Positions 22,731 to 35,628 of a stretch of DNA of 64,000 nt are shown here, piece by piece. The notes below the pieces were generated by a model, which was not told the origin of the DNA, made no database searches, and saw nothing but the letters and a program-made list of their open reading frames with translations. Numbering within the stretch: the stretch's first letter is position 1; every line of letters starts with the position of its first letter. Source of the stretch: Pithys albifrons albifrons (lineage: Eukaryota; Chordata; Aves; Passeriformes; Thamnophilidae); NCBI RefSeq assembly GCF_047495875.1, contig NC_092465.1:5790160-5854159 (forward strand). The letters are read 5' to 3'. Position numbers and translations under genes: made by a program.

Positions 22731-25700
22731 CTAAAAACAGGCCATTAATCTTTTAAAAGTGTCTGTGTCAGGCTGTCAGAGTCAGATAATGCCAGAGCGA
22801 TACTTATCCTTTAAAGCCTGGGAAAACCCTCACAAATGCAGCGATATGGGCTTCAATTGCAAGGACACACTTTTCCCTGAGATCCTGCTGCAGCTGGTGC
22901 ACTGTATGGAAACAGGAGAGGGTGACACTCAGATTGCACACAGTGCCACAAATCTGGCATTTCTTACCTCTGAGCACAGAGCAATTTCTTTACCCAGGCA
23001 CATTCCCTGATTAAGTTCTGATAGCTAGAAAAAAACAGTCCTAACTTTATCAGCAAGATGAGAAAAGATTGTGGAAATAACCTCTACTGGAAATATTAGG
23101 GGATGAGAGAGACATGTAGATAAAGTAAATAAGGAAGAGGTGAGAAAAATTACAAACTTCAGTGCCTGAAGGCTTAATTTAAAATTATATATAAATAAAA
23201 TGTAGAGTTATGATAATTAGGCCAGAGTAATAAAGTATTATCTGCTAATCTTGTGAATTTTAAGTGCAGCTGTTGGCTCCACACAAGCAGGACTTGTTAG
23301 CTTTTAATGTCCCTTAGAGACCTTCAGCTGTCTTGACTGCTTTCTATCACATTATAGCACAAGTACAGGTTTGCAATTAGCTGAGATATTTGATAGAAGT
23401 TTTTCCCCTTAGAACAAGTCAATTTTACAAGCAAGGAAAGCTTTAAAGGGAGGTGGCATTTTACCAGATTAGTACATCATTTTCATTAACTGAACTTCAT
23501 CTATTATGTTATGTGAAAGAAAACAGGTAAACATAGATAGACAGATAGAAAACCTATTGAATTTAATTTTTGGAGATATGCTACTTAAAATCTGATTATT
23601 TTCTAGTAGTTGGACAACCTTATTATTTTAAAAGTGAAAGATTATATTGAAGGTAAATATTACTGTCACTGTTACCATGGCAGAATAGAATTCAGTATTC
23701 ATCTTGCATGATATGCATGTCACAATAGTGAATAATTGTTCAATTTACTGATTATATTCACATTAAAATACTTCTTTTTATTTCCAAATCATTTACTACA
23801 GTCTGTACAATCTATTTCACAATTTTTATCATTAATAAATGCTAAGTTGACCTGTAAAAAAACTACTCCTTTCAAATTTAAAAGCAAGAATTTAGCTTTA
23901 AGGAGACATGTCTACATAAATGATATTTCAGGTCATGGCTTATCAAAAACTATTATTGTTTTTTATCACAATTCTATTTTGCTTCAAATGAGGGGGAAAT
24001 GTTGTGTTATTTTCAATTCTACTGTAGATGGCACTTGCAAAGACAATGAGTTAACACCTCTTTTAACTTCTTAAAGTGGTTTGTACACTTGTTTTCTACC
24101 TGAGCTGAAGAAAAGAGTTATCAACAAACCTTGAGCTCATTGTAGTTTAGTGTGGGTCTATATGTAATACAAACTATTAACAGAATGAGAAGATAACACT
24201 GGGGTGTAAAACTCACTAATCCTTCAGAACTTTTTCACCTGGAAATTGGTATCCAGCATCAATGCTGAAATAAAAGAGTATAATGCAGCAGTAGTCTGAA
24301 TTATTGCAAAAATCCATGTAATAGAGCTTATAGTTAAAGTATTAGAGACTTGTAACCTCTAAGACAGAAAAAAAAGGTATAGGTTTATTTCTCTAAAATT
24401 TGTCATCTCTGTGAACATTGGTTTAGCTCCACTGGTTTGCAGCAAATTGAAGTCTGCAACTTCACAAAGCTCCAATAAAATGCATAATTTCATTTTCTCC
24501 CTTTCTGAAACTCTCTGTCCATTACCATAATGGACTTATATACCTATCACTCAATACTCAAACTGTATGTTGAACACACACAACAGGCATGCATTAAACA
24601 CAGGTACAGGCTTATGACAAACTATTCAGGCAAAAATGTTCTAAAAGCATTCTGAAATCTGCTGGCATTTCCATTATTAACATACATCACAGCTATGAGA
24701 TACTTGCCTATTAATACCTATACTTTAATATAAATGTTCTGACCTCAGATAAATAAATAAACAAGTGTAACTAAACTTTACTAAGGTTGTTTTATTTTAT
24801 AATGAATTCTAAGGCTTTCTTAAAGATAGACATGAAAATACATTATAGCTACTGCACTTTAAAAAAAAATACAGGTTGTGACACATTCTCCAACCATTCT
24901 GGGGAAAGCAGTAACAATTATGAACAAGCACCTTAAGGTTATAAACTGATTTTCCATAAACCAGCGTCTCTTTCCAACTATTATACTAATTTCCTGCTTA
25001 CTGCCTTCACTAACTTTACCAATAATATTTTTTCAGCTTTCTTATGCAATGTTAAGTAATATTCCATGTAGCTGAATATTTCTTTATTTTTGAGAGACCA
25101 GACTCAAGGCTCAGCTGAAGGAAGCTACTACCTCTGCTGACATTTAAGTTGTTCTCCTCCAAGTTGTTTTTATTTTTGCTTTTTTAAGATTAGCACCCAT
25201 TTTTATTTATTCCATTTCCCAATATACATGGTGATGTCTTGTTTACCATGGGAGGGAGCAGAACACATTGCAAGGATGAGTTAACAGTACATACTGCTTG
25301 GAAGACAGAATTGAGTCAGAAAGACCCTGTTAGGCTTAGGACTAGGGGGGAGAGCAAACAGCAATTTTAATCCCAAATCTGCTGTAAATTTACCATAGAG
25401 ATTCAACAGAGGCATTAAAATGTTGTATACTTCAATAACTTCCTTTACTAAGATGTATAAAGACTTCCCTTGTTTCAAAAATCTTCCTTTTAAAAGGATA
25501 ACCTCATGGAAAGGATTAATGGAGAACAAATCCCTTATGGGCCACCAGTCCTTGAGACATGTCTCACCAGTACCTACTGCAACTGTCCCTCCAGAAGCAC
25601 CAAACACATGAGGATTAGCAGGGAACCAGCCCAATTATGGACTCATCTCTTCCCTGTATTCCTCTACTTCCTCCCACACTCTTCACCATCATGGCTTTTA

Positions 25701-26165
25701 AATCCTCCACGTCTCAGTGATGCATCAAACCTCACCAGTGAAACACCTGTGAACACCTGAGCCTTTACACCACAAATGTAGCAGAGTCTTGGGTTTGACC
25801 TGAATTTGAGCTATGCCATGAGTAGAAATTCATTCTTGGCACATGATAATCCAGTCTGGCAACAGTTCTCTTCCTTCTTATTTTCAATAGTCTTCCAGCA
25901 AAACAACTAACATCTGTAGCCTGGAATAATTTTTTTGAGATTGGCCAAATTATTGTTTACCAATATGTGAACTGCCATGAGGTAACAGACAACTAAATGC
26001 TCTGGCACGGATATGTTGTGCACAAGAAGCCAGGAAAGAAGAGGTCCCTCATTGTCTCAGCCCTTCTCTCCAATATTTGCAGTGGGTGAAGGAGGAGGAC
26101 ATACAAAACCAGAGGTCTGAGAAGGGAAGAAAAGAGTCTGAGCAAGGAGAGTGGCAAGGGCAAGG
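22731..26165. other. Non-coding stretch, mostly AT-rich
   Basis: A short imperfect GATA/ATAG array (ACATAGATAGACAGATAGAA) is at about 23530-23549. The 112-codon frame at 23736-24074 has AT-driven composition. Positions 25281-25760 are GC-richer with opposing frames. No repeat family or exon was recognised. Confidence 0.4.
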
Positions 26166-26326
26166 TGATTCTGATGCTGGACTCACCATCCCTAGAGATG
26201 TTCAAGAAACCACTGGATGTAGCACTTAGTGCTGTGGTTTAGTTGACAAGGTGATTATCAGTCAAAAATTGAACTCAATGATCCTAGAGGTCTTTTTCAA
26301 TCTAAATCATTCTGTGATTCTTGTGA
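26166..26326 (+). mobile_element. Short CR1 LINE 3' end
   Basis: The tail reads GATTCTGATGCTGGACTCACC, CCTAGAGATGTTCAAGAAAC, CACTGGATGTAGCACTTAGTG, GAACTCAATGATCC, AGAGGTCTTTTTCAATC and ATTCTGTGATTCTTG. This is a strongly 5'-truncated CR1 of the 'ggatgtggcacttagtgc' type, similar in kind to the one at 8898-9326. Confidence 0.85.
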
Positions 26327-28340
26327 TGACAGGGTGGAGATGAAAGAAGGAGAAAACAAGGAAAAGCCACAGTTGCAAAGATCACCCAAGAGGCATGAAA
26401 TTATTTCTATTGAATTGCAGCTTCTCTCCTCCAATAAACTGAGTCCTTGAATGCGCTTCCTTCAAAAGCTCACATTGAATCGATACACATCAAATTAGCA
26501 CATCATTACCCATGGCTTTTTTTAGGTATATTAGCTCAATACAGCTAAAATTCAGGTCTGACTGAGACTAAGTTCAAGCTGAATTTTGACTCATTTGAAG
26601 CAAGTGGAACCCATCAGAGATGAATTCTGAGTTTCCGGAAGATTGTCTGTGATTTGGGCCTTGCTGCAGTTTTCACTGAGCTCATGTGAATTGTGGTGAC
26701 TATTTCCAGCTCTTGTCCCAAGCCTCAGAGGAGACTCAGCTTCAAGGGAGAAAGGATGAAACTTAATTAAAAGCAAAATAAAATCGTTGCATTGAGTCCT
26801 TTGAGAGAATTTCACTTCAGTTCCCCCTTTTTAAATACTGCTTTAGAAGGACACACCGCAAGCAAAAGGACTATAAAACTTTTTGGAAACTTCTTTTATA
26901 TGGAATTCTAACATAATGTTTCACAGCCAATAAGAGACAAAATGCAACACATAAGGAGGAGAACATCAGGCAGGAATCAAGGCACTTATCAAGACCAAGT
27001 TCAAAAATATGGTATGGCTGAATTGTTGTGGAGGATTGTGGGACAGAAGAATTTAACTGGGCTTCATAAAGGTTGAAAAAAAACAGGGAAGAAAGCTAAA
27101 AGAAGGCAATTTTCTTCCTGGTGTTTTATAGATTCTGTAAAAACATTGGATAAGACAGGCTGTCATCTTCCAAAAATAACTGGTCAGTATTGTGCAAGCA
27201 TTCTCCTGTTGGTATTTCAGACTTTTGCCCAGGATGGTACAAGAAATCCCACCAGACAACAGCAGTCTAAAGCCTGAGGCTAAAACCTGATTAATTGATT
27301 GAAGAGGACTTTTTCCTCTCTGTTCAGATAAGTGAGCCAGTGCCCAACCATATATATATTCCATTGTGCAGTGGAGTCTCATAAACTCCTGCTCCTGGGA
27401 AGCTCAGTGGTGAGGGAACAGGACTGACCATTCACTGGCCCCAAGGAACTGCAGTTTCCCCACCATGTGGCCCTGCCTCAGCTTGGAATTGATTTCTCTG
27501 TGTCCTGATCAGTCTGAGAACCACTTAAGTCATTATAAATATGTTTTTCATTCTACTGGGACAGCTGTTTCTCCACTGCAATGTGCAGTTGTAAACTCTG
27601 TTTGATACATTAAACTTCCAAGCTAAATTGCATTGGTAATTTTATCTCCTTTCTTTCCTGACCTTCATAGGTTTAAAAATCAGGTACTTAACCTTGCATT
27701 AATGGCAGGGGTTTTATTGCACAAGATTACACATTTAAAGCCATTATTATAACCTCTGCTCCTAGGTATAAAAAGCTGAGAGACATCCAAATATATTCCA
27801 GGAAAATGACTGGTGAGGAAGAATAGGAAACCTTTCTGGCACCATTTTTCTCTTCTTTTTTTAACACTGCTGTTGAACATAGGTCTCCCAATTATTACAC
27901 TGAAAGCTCTCAACTGTAACAGAATTATATGAATATTTCTAATGTTCTAAAGAGTGAACAGTGCAATGTAAATTGTGGGATTGTAATTCAGGAGTTAGGC
28001 CTTGTTTTTACATGGAAAACATCTGGCATTTGTTACTTACATGTAAATGTAGAAAGAGCAAAATTAGAGTGATCATAACGTGAGTTTTTAATTCAATTAG
28101 AGACAAAGTTAATCACAAAACTTCATTTTCCCAGCATTATCTTCACCTGTCCACACACTCAGAAAATATCCTCTCCCTCAAGCTTTGTGCTATTTAAATC
28201 CAGGCTGCTGGAGGTGTAGGATACAGGATTTAGCTTGCAAACTCCTCCCAGGCTGCATTTGTTTGGTGTGCAGTGAACACCCACCTGTCCTCAGTGTTCC
28301 CTCTCTTGTCTGCTTTCAGCAGGATTTGACTTTGCCTTTT
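26327..28340. other. Non-coding stretch
   Basis: Nothing was recognised. Minus-strand frames at 27053-27382 and 27680-27913 have no family motif. A slightly GC-rich patch lies at 27390-27500. Confidence 0.4.
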
Positions 28341-28622
28341 ACAAGGGCCTGGAGTGACAGGACAAGGGGAAACAGCTTCAAACTGATAGAGGGCATGGTG
28401 AGATTAGATATTAGAAAGATATTCTTCAGTGTGAGGGTAATGAGGCCCTGGCACAGGTTGCCCAGAGAAGCTGTGGCTGCCCCATCCCTGGAGGTGTTCA
28501 AAGACAGGCTGGATGGGGCTTGGAACAACCTGGGCTAGTGGAAGGTGTCTCACTCTATGGCAAGACAAGGAACAAGGTGATGTTTAAGGTTCCTTCCAAC
28601 ACAAACCATTCCATGCTTCTGG
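28341..28622 (+). mobile_element. CR1 LINE 3' end
   Basis: The tail contains CAAGGGCCTGGAGTGACAGG, GGGGAAACAGCTTCAAACTG, GAGGCCCTGGCACAGGTTGC, CCATCCCTGGAGGTGTTC, GGCTGGATGGGGCTTGGAAC and AAGGTTCCTTCCAACACAAA. It ends near TTCTGGGATTAAG, so the terminal octamers are decayed. It shares its subfamily with the minus-strand copies at 20685 and 33837. Confidence 0.93.
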
Positions 28623-30689
28623 GATTAAGTTCATAGAGCTGCTCCTGATGACTCACCCCTGCCATGCAGGTGCAGTTTGGGGGGCCAGATCTGGCAGTCA
28701 GTCAAAACATCTCAGGAACTGAATCTACTTGTGCATGAACAGTCCCTTAGTTGTTTGGTTTATCTCCAATAAGCACTTTGGTTGCAGAATTCCAATTTCC
28801 AGGTCTTTGGAGCAAAGTGGGCAGCTCCTGCCTGGGAAGGCTGTGTGCCCAGTAATGTTATTGTTCTGCTGCATTAACAACCTCTTGTGATTCAGAGTTA
28901 CTCACCACATCTGCCATTCTGCACTCAGGTGGAACAATCCAGCAGTTTCCAGACCTTATCAATACACAATAAAACGTGGCAGCTCTTGTTCATGCTATCC
29001 CTGGGAATGCCAGATGGCCTTTTCTGGCTCTGGTTATGTTGTTAGTGTACTTCAAATGTCTATCTGCTTTAATTGCCACAATGCTATGTTTTCTAATGAT
29101 ATTTCTCAAAAAGCATCCATTTATTCATTTCACTAGCCATTTCTCTCTTAAAATAGGATATTAAATAGAAACTACAATTATATTGGCAGGATGGAGGTTA
29201 CATTTTCTTTTTAAAAAAAGAATAAAACCAACAAACTTGTGAAAACAAAAACTTTAAATTTCATTCTATCCATAGTCCTTTATGGTTCACCTTAGATTTA
29301 GTAGTATCCTGTGGAGACCTTTTAAATGCAGCAAAATGTCTGCCCCAGGTAAAATTGCCAGCACTTTAGAACAAAGGTTTTGTAAGTGGTGGTTTATAAT
29401 GCGTGTGGGATTTGAAAAGAACATTTTTTCTTGTCTTGAAGATAAGTCTTATTAAGATGGCATACCACCTTGGAGGCAATAATGGGGTTTTTTCCATACT
29501 TCAAGCTTGCAATAATACTATTTCTTGTAAGAAAGGCATAAAGTGGGGTTTTTATCCTAGATGAAATTGATGCTTTCTGACCCAATGTTGTTACAGTAAG
29601 ATATGGATTTAAAGGAACTCTTGAACTTCTAAGCACAGAAATCACCACTGCCAATATAAATCAACAATATTCAATGTACGGCTGGACTGAAATCTGGTTT
29701 CCTTCACATCCTCTCAAGTAAAGCTACTTGGGGTGTATAGTGCTATTTTAAAACAAAATATATTCTATAGTTACCAGAAATCTATTACAGCAGAAAATCT
29801 GAATTGGAATTTTTAGTATACTTCTAATTATACTTCTAATTTGGTGTATTTTCTAAGTCCTTTCAGGGTCAAATGTAGGGGCTCACCTTGCACCTCTGAA
29901 CCTCACCAGTATGTCCTGGCCACAGCAGTGCTATCACCCCACCAACAAACTGGGCTCCAGAGCTGTGTTTTACAGACATCAGGCTTTGGAAGCACATGCT
30001 CTGCCACTCTGTTAGCCTGTACTTTGTTTAGTTGACTTGCCAAATAGAATTACAGCATTTTAAATATGCAGGTTGTTCTGAAATTCTATTGTATGACACT
30101 GGATATTAAAGTAAATCTTGCTGAATGCATGCAAGGGCAGGTGAATCACTTTAAACAGTGTAATAGGCAGCAACTTCAATTATTCTAGTGTTTCACCTGT
30201 ATTGTTTCAAGTAAACCAGATTTAACAGAACATTGGCTCTGTAGTAGCATCAATTTGTCAACTAAACTAGAACAATAAATATTAAAAAAAAATCATGCAG
30301 TAGAGACTTGTATTTTTTTTAATCTGGTCACAACAATATAGGAAACAATCACCAGCACAAAATCTCTCATAAAAGGCTTCTGATGACAATGCAGGATGGG
30401 ATCACATGGCTCTTCCATGCTCAGATAGAGCCCTGGGTTCCTCACAGGAACATCCCTGCTGGCTTCAAGCTTTCTATGGAGTTCCCCAAACCTCTCTTGG
30501 GCTACACAGGAGTTTGACTGCAATATGTGCAGCCTTTAACCACAATCTTCTTCTCAACTCCACAGAGAAATCCTCCTTACATACAATTAATCTGTTGGAT
30601 TGCTCCCTCTCCCCCTGCTCACTCTGTCTCTCTGATCACCCTCCTCCAGCAGAGGCTCTGCTGCAGTCACATCCTCAGGCCATGGCAAA
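28623..30689. other. Non-coding stretch
   Basis: A 12-bp unit ATACTTCTAATT is duplicated exactly in tandem at 29818-29841. No gene or repeat family was recognised. Confidence 0.4.
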
Positions 30690-31300
30690 AATCACAGGAA
30701 AACTCAGGCTGGAGGTCACCCAGTCCAGTTTTCTTTGTGAGGTCACAGTGTCTGCAGATGCATCCACTTGGGTTTAGAAAATCTCTGCAGCCTCTCTGGA
30801 ATCCTGCACTGGTGCTAAACCAATCTCACTGGGCCAGTTTTTACTGTCTGTCCAGTTTGAATTTCCCTTGTTGCAATATATGTCTTTTGCCTTTTTGTAC
30901 TTCCTCTGTGCCTTTCTGAGAAGAGCTGGGGGAGATTGTTATTACGTTTGGTCCAGCCCAGCACACCCTTCTCTCTCCAGGCCAGGCAAAGCCAGTATCC
31001 CAGTCCCTCCTTACAGGTGAGAAGGTGCTCCCACCCACCTTGGCAGCCCTCCACAGAGAGCTCTCCTTTTTGTGAGCACCTCCTGAAACTGAACATAGTA
31101 TTGTGGATGCAGCTTCCCCAGTGCCATCCATTCCCAGGAGAGCGACCCCATCCTTAGGGAATGGACTCCAGACTGGCCTGTGTTGGGCTCTGTTAGTTTT
31201 CCAATGTTCAGTCTTTCCAGTCTGTTAAGATCCCCCTGAGGTCCATCCTCCTCCTAAGCCACCCACCTAGTGCTGCTCCAGTTTGGCTGTTGGGATGTGG
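30690..31300 (-). mobile_element. Old CR1 LINE 3' region
   Basis: On the plus strand: AATCACAGG and CAGGCTGGAGGTCACCCAGT, then CAGCCTCTCTGGAATCCTG, TTTGAATTTCCCTTGTTGCA, TTTGCCTTTTTGTACTTCC, TTTCTGAGAAGAGCTGGG and TTAAGATCCCCCTGAGG in antisense CR1 order. It belongs to an older subfamily and contains insertions and substitutions. Opposing chance frames of about 90-130 codons cover it. Confidence 0.7.
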
Positions 31301-32353
31301 TGGGTTTTCCCTTGAGCCAAACACACCTCTGACCCCCAAGGTCTCCCTTCTTACATTTTTAATTATTTCAGATGCACAAAGTGTCATTAAAATCTGATAT
31401 TTTTCCAATCTTATCCTATTATCCTGAAATTTCCTTCTCACTTTTCTTTCCAGTATCCCCTATTACATTAGAGCTTAAGGGAAAGTTTAATAAGCAAAAA
31501 GGCAACAACTTTACTGCATATTATTTCATTAGTTCCAGAACCAACCTCACTAATTCCTCTGCCCCTTCTATTTACATTCTGTATTTGCAGGCAACTACTG
31601 TGTCCTCTGTTTTAACAGTTGTTAAGCCATGACATGCATATTTAACTCTTAATCATTTCTCATTAGTTCATCTTTCCAATTCCTGGCTTACTTTTTTGAA
31701 TATTAATTAGCCAGGTAAGAGCTTTGTGGATCCATGGGCCTCAGTCCTGCCTTTATGGAAACTGAGGGAAAATTCCAATTCAAGGGACCAGGCAGCTCCT
31801 AATACAACTGTGATATCTCTGGATAGGAAGGAGAATAATATCATCCTTTCTTGCCTTTGCTTAGGGCATTTCTCTGCCTTTTCTGGTCCCCAACTGCTAT
31901 CAACTCCCTAGAGATTTCCAGTTCTGGGTGTTGACTTTTATTACTGAAAAAATAAAGTAGCTTATTCTCTCAATAAACTGGAGATGCAAAGGAGCAATTT
32001 ATAACAAAAACGGGGGAAAAAAAGAAATATTTTAGTTCAGTATTGGAAGAGATAGGTTGTTATAAAACCACTTGGTTAATAGCATAAACATTGATCAATG
32101 GCACAGCCATATTAAAATACATGTTCTTTCTCATGAGGAGGTAAAGCTACACAAAGAAATTTACACCAAAATTTTGAAGAAAAAATATTGTTGATAGATA
32201 ACATGGAATTAAGAAATAGAAGAAAAAAATAACAGAAATAGGAGAAACACAAAAGTTTTTTACCTTTTAAATAGGATTTCTTGATTCTGTTCTTATTTTA
32301 AATTATTCCTTTCATAGTTCCTTTACTGAGCTGTTCTTCAATAGAATGGAAAC
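31301..32353. other. Non-coding stretch
   Basis: Pyrimidine-rich at 31370-31640, AT-rich afterwards. No element was recognised. Confidence 0.4.
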
Positions 32354-32379
32354 AGTCAAAAAACACCTTTTTTGACTGA
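32354..32379. repeat. Perfect short inverted repeat
   Basis: CAGTCAAAAAA and its exact reverse complement TTTTTTGACTG are separated by the four-base loop CACC, giving an 11-bp perfect stem. It is not part of a recognised transposon. It is too short for a microRNA precursor. Confidence 0.85.
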
Positions 32380-33836
32380 ACAGAAGATTTTTAACAGCTT
32401 TTGATTTGGAAGAGCACTTGCTTTCATTCTCAGATTTTTAAAGTCAAATGAAGACATCCATTTTTATGCAAGTTCAATATCATTTTCCCACCAAGCAAAT
32501 CAGTAAACAATATTTGATAGCAGAAAGACAATCAGAAAGATGTTCAATTATCTATTATCTTTCAAATGCTTATGCTTTGAATGCTGTGAAGTCCCTAAAT
32601 CATGAGAGGAAGTGTTATCTAGAACAAATAAAACGTAGGGAGGGATGCTTTAAGCTTAAAAAAGTTTGTGTCAGTTATAACTGTAGGTCACCTTCAACTT
32701 CTGCATTACAGAAAGCACTTATTTTTATGCAGAGTCCTGTCTGACAGAGGGGTTTGTATTTTCCTTTAGGATAAAAAACAAATGGTACTGAAACTCCTGC
32801 AAGTCCCTAAGCTCATTCATTATGTTGAGAGAACTAGAATATTAGTGCAGGAAACAAAGCATCTGAAGAAGAAAATGGAGGTGGTTAGGGCAGGAAAATA
32901 TTATTAGTGTATCCCTCATCCTCCCAGTGCTCCCCACACAGGAGGGGGACATGGATCCTTGAGCACAGTGCTAGGGCTGCTGCTCTCTCATGGATTAAAT
33001 CTTGCCTTTTATTTTCTTTAAAAAAGAAGAAGAAAATATGAAAAATGCCGATCTTGTATTGCAAATAAATTAATCAGCGTGCTGACATCTTTCATGGTGT
33101 TGTTACACATTTAAAAGAGTGGCACCAGCCTGAGGTTTATTTAAAATAATTTGCATAGTTCTATATGAATAGCTTCAAAAAAGAAACAGAGGGAGGGAGA
33201 AAGCAGGGATGACTCACAGGAGATATTTTTCAGACCCAGCTGTAGGACATGCTCATTGTCATGCCTTAAAAATGCATTTTCCACCTGCAACAGGAAATAC
33301 GTTACCTGAAATCTTTGAGGCTGTCTTAGGCTTCCAAAGGAATGAATCATTCGGGGGGATTTACATCTGACCAGTTGTCCTTGGAACCATCATCATCTTC
33401 AGAGAATGCAGAGTGCTTCTCAAAGAGATTAACACCTTTGCAATCACTGAATCACATGTTCTTTTCAGCTATTGCTTTAATATGCTTTAGAATGTAAACC
33501 TTTTTTACTTTGCGATATATACAAAATATGCTTTTCTCATTACTTTGAGCTTCAGAAAAGCACAATAAAACATGACTGATGCAACTTGGAGAAACTCCTC
33601 TGAAATCAATGAAAGTTTTCCAAAGGTACCAGTACATCATCTTAAGAGGACACAAAGAATTCAAGTCACCTTGTTTAATTGCTTAGAAACTCACACAACA
33701 GGCAGTAGTGGTTTGCAACACTTCATTCCTGCCTCAAGACTTGGAGAAAACTGCTGCCAGTTGGAAAAAAAAAATTCCTTTGGTTCTGCTGGACTTGTGC
33801 ATTCTTCAGAAATGAATGGATGATCCAGCTCAAAAA
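32380..33836. other. Non-coding stretch, possible regulatory block at 32990-33130
   Basis: Positions 32990-33130 are repeat-free and AT-rich with retained CpGs (AATGCCGATCTTG, TTAATCAGCGTGCTGACATC) and a TTAAT homeodomain-like word. The remainder shows nothing recognisable. Confidence 0.3.
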
Positions 33837-34250
33837 GTCACAGAATGGAAGGGACCTTAAAGATCATTGAGGGACACTCTGTTCTAGCAGAGACATCTTC
33901 CACTGGCCCAGGTTGCTCAAAGCCCTGTCCAGCCTGGCCTTGAACACTTCCAGGAATGGGGCAGCCACAGCTTATCTGGGCAACCTGTGCCAGGGCCTCA
34001 CCACCCTCACAGGGAAGAGTTTCCTCCTGATATCCAATCTAACCCTGCCCTCTTTCAGCCTGAAGCCATTCCCCCTTGTTCTATCACTCCAGACTCTTGT
34101 CCAAATCCTTTCTCTTGTAGGCACTGAAAATGGCTCTAAGGTTTTTCCAGGCTGAACAACCCCAACTCTCCCAGCCTGTCTCCATGGCAGAGGTGCTTCA
34201 GCCCTTGGATCATCTTCATGGCCTTTGGCCATTGCCATTCCTGAATCCAG
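33837..34250 (-). mobile_element. CR1 LINE 3' end
   Basis: On the plus strand: TCACAGAATGGAAGGGACC, TTCCACTGGCCCAGGTTGC, CCAGCCTGGCCTTGAACAC, GGCAACCTGTGCCAGGGCC, TCCTCCTGATATCCAATC, TCCCAGCCTGTCTCCATGGC and GATCATCTTCATGGCC. It is the same subfamily as 28341-28622 but in opposite orientation, 5.2 kb away. It is 5'-truncated. Confidence 0.95.
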
Positions 34251-35467
34251 CACATCATCACAAAAGAACAGAAATAGCTGCTCAAGAGCCACAAAACAGT
34301 CTCAGTCTCCTGCAAAAGCCATTGTTACCTGGACATTCTGTATTTCAACACTCCTCAGCTCCCAGGGAAGCGACAATAAATACCCTGGCATATTTCTGCC
34401 CATTGCCAAGATTTACTTCTTTCTGAAAACTTGCATGAGAAACCAAACCTTATTGTCCAGAATCCACTGTTATATCCATTATGAAAATGTTATTTTTGGT
34501 AGTAAACTAATATTCAAAACACACCAATAACTGTCCCTAATTTAGGTATGTCATGGACAAATGCAGCCCCCCTTGGGGTGTGTGGGTGAGCTGGAGCCTC
34601 TGTAGCTGTGCTGGGTAACAAGGCATCATCATTCACACAATGTCAAACTCGCCAACACAATTAACAGGATATAATTCCATTCACCCCTCATGCCAGACCT
34701 GAGCTGATTACTCCTTGCAACCCAATTTTTCAAAACTAGCCACTTAATATATTCAGTTATTGCTACAACCTCACTTGCTGAGGGATGTAATGCAAGTAAT
34801 GTGCAGGTAATGAAATGTTTGCTCTGCAAACAAGAAGACCTTGCATTCAGCAATGAATGAAGTTTTCACATTGTATTTAATTGCTTCTACTTTAAAATAT
34901 TATGCTTCTTTGCAGAATAAACCTTCTATTTGTGTAAATCATTGTGTCAGGGAACATGCATCATAATCATTCAACTTTCAGCAGAATCACTGAACGTGGA
35001 GGTTTTCATCATGACCATGCAAGAGATACAGAAGATATTTCTCAACAGCAGTAAAGCAGCTCCAGGGAGTGCAGTTATCATGATTATCATCAGGCAATTA
35101 CAGTCCAGCTACTGAAAGATGAGACCTTGAGTTGCATTACTTGCATCGTAACACTGACATTAAGGGTTCAATTATCACATAATACCTGCTTGTTTATCCT
35201 GTTTTACTGTTTAATTTCTAGTATGCATCAAGGGAGAAAAGCAACAATAAACACACAGAGGGCAAAGAGCACAATGAGAAGTGCACAGAAAGAATGCATA
35301 ATCGTCAGAATGTTTTTAAAAATTAGAATAATATAAAAAAATAATTCTTTAGAGAAGACTATCCAAAGATCCTTTTAGAGAGCTTCTGCAACATTTCCCG
35401 TGGATTATAGCTTAATAAAACACACAGATCTACTTGTAATTAGTCAACTAATCCCACCTTGAATCCA
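34251..35467. other. Non-coding stretch
   Basis: Nothing was recognised beyond the CR1 boundary. The sequence is AT-rich and short frames lack motifs. Confidence 0.4.
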
Positions 35468-35628
35468 TGAGGCCTTGATCCAGCAAAGTGCTGTTCATTC
35501 TGACTCACTCCAGCAAAACACTCAGCTCTGCTTAGGTTTGAGCACTTGAGAGTCCCTCTTTGACCTCAGTAAGATTTAAGTCTGATTAAAATAAAGTGTA
35601 TCTTTAACCTGCTGTGGGATTTGGGGTT
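35468..35628. repeat. Possible fossil of a palindromic archosaur/turtle repeat (MITE-like)
   Basis: AGGCCTTGATCCAGCAAAGTG, TTAGGTTTGAGCACTTGAG, AGTCCCTCTTTGACCTCAG and, near the end, AACCTGCTGTGGGATTTGGG resemble the palindromic repeats abundant in turtles and crocodilians ('ggcctgatcctgcaaagtgct...aagcacgtgagtagtcccattgacttca'). The right end is roughly an inverted copy of the left. Recognition is from memory and the copy is diverged. Confidence 0.45.

Noticed and set aside
30406..31157. Several overlapping 90-130-codon frames as genes
   Set aside because: Most overlap an old antisense CR1 and lie on both strands without motifs.
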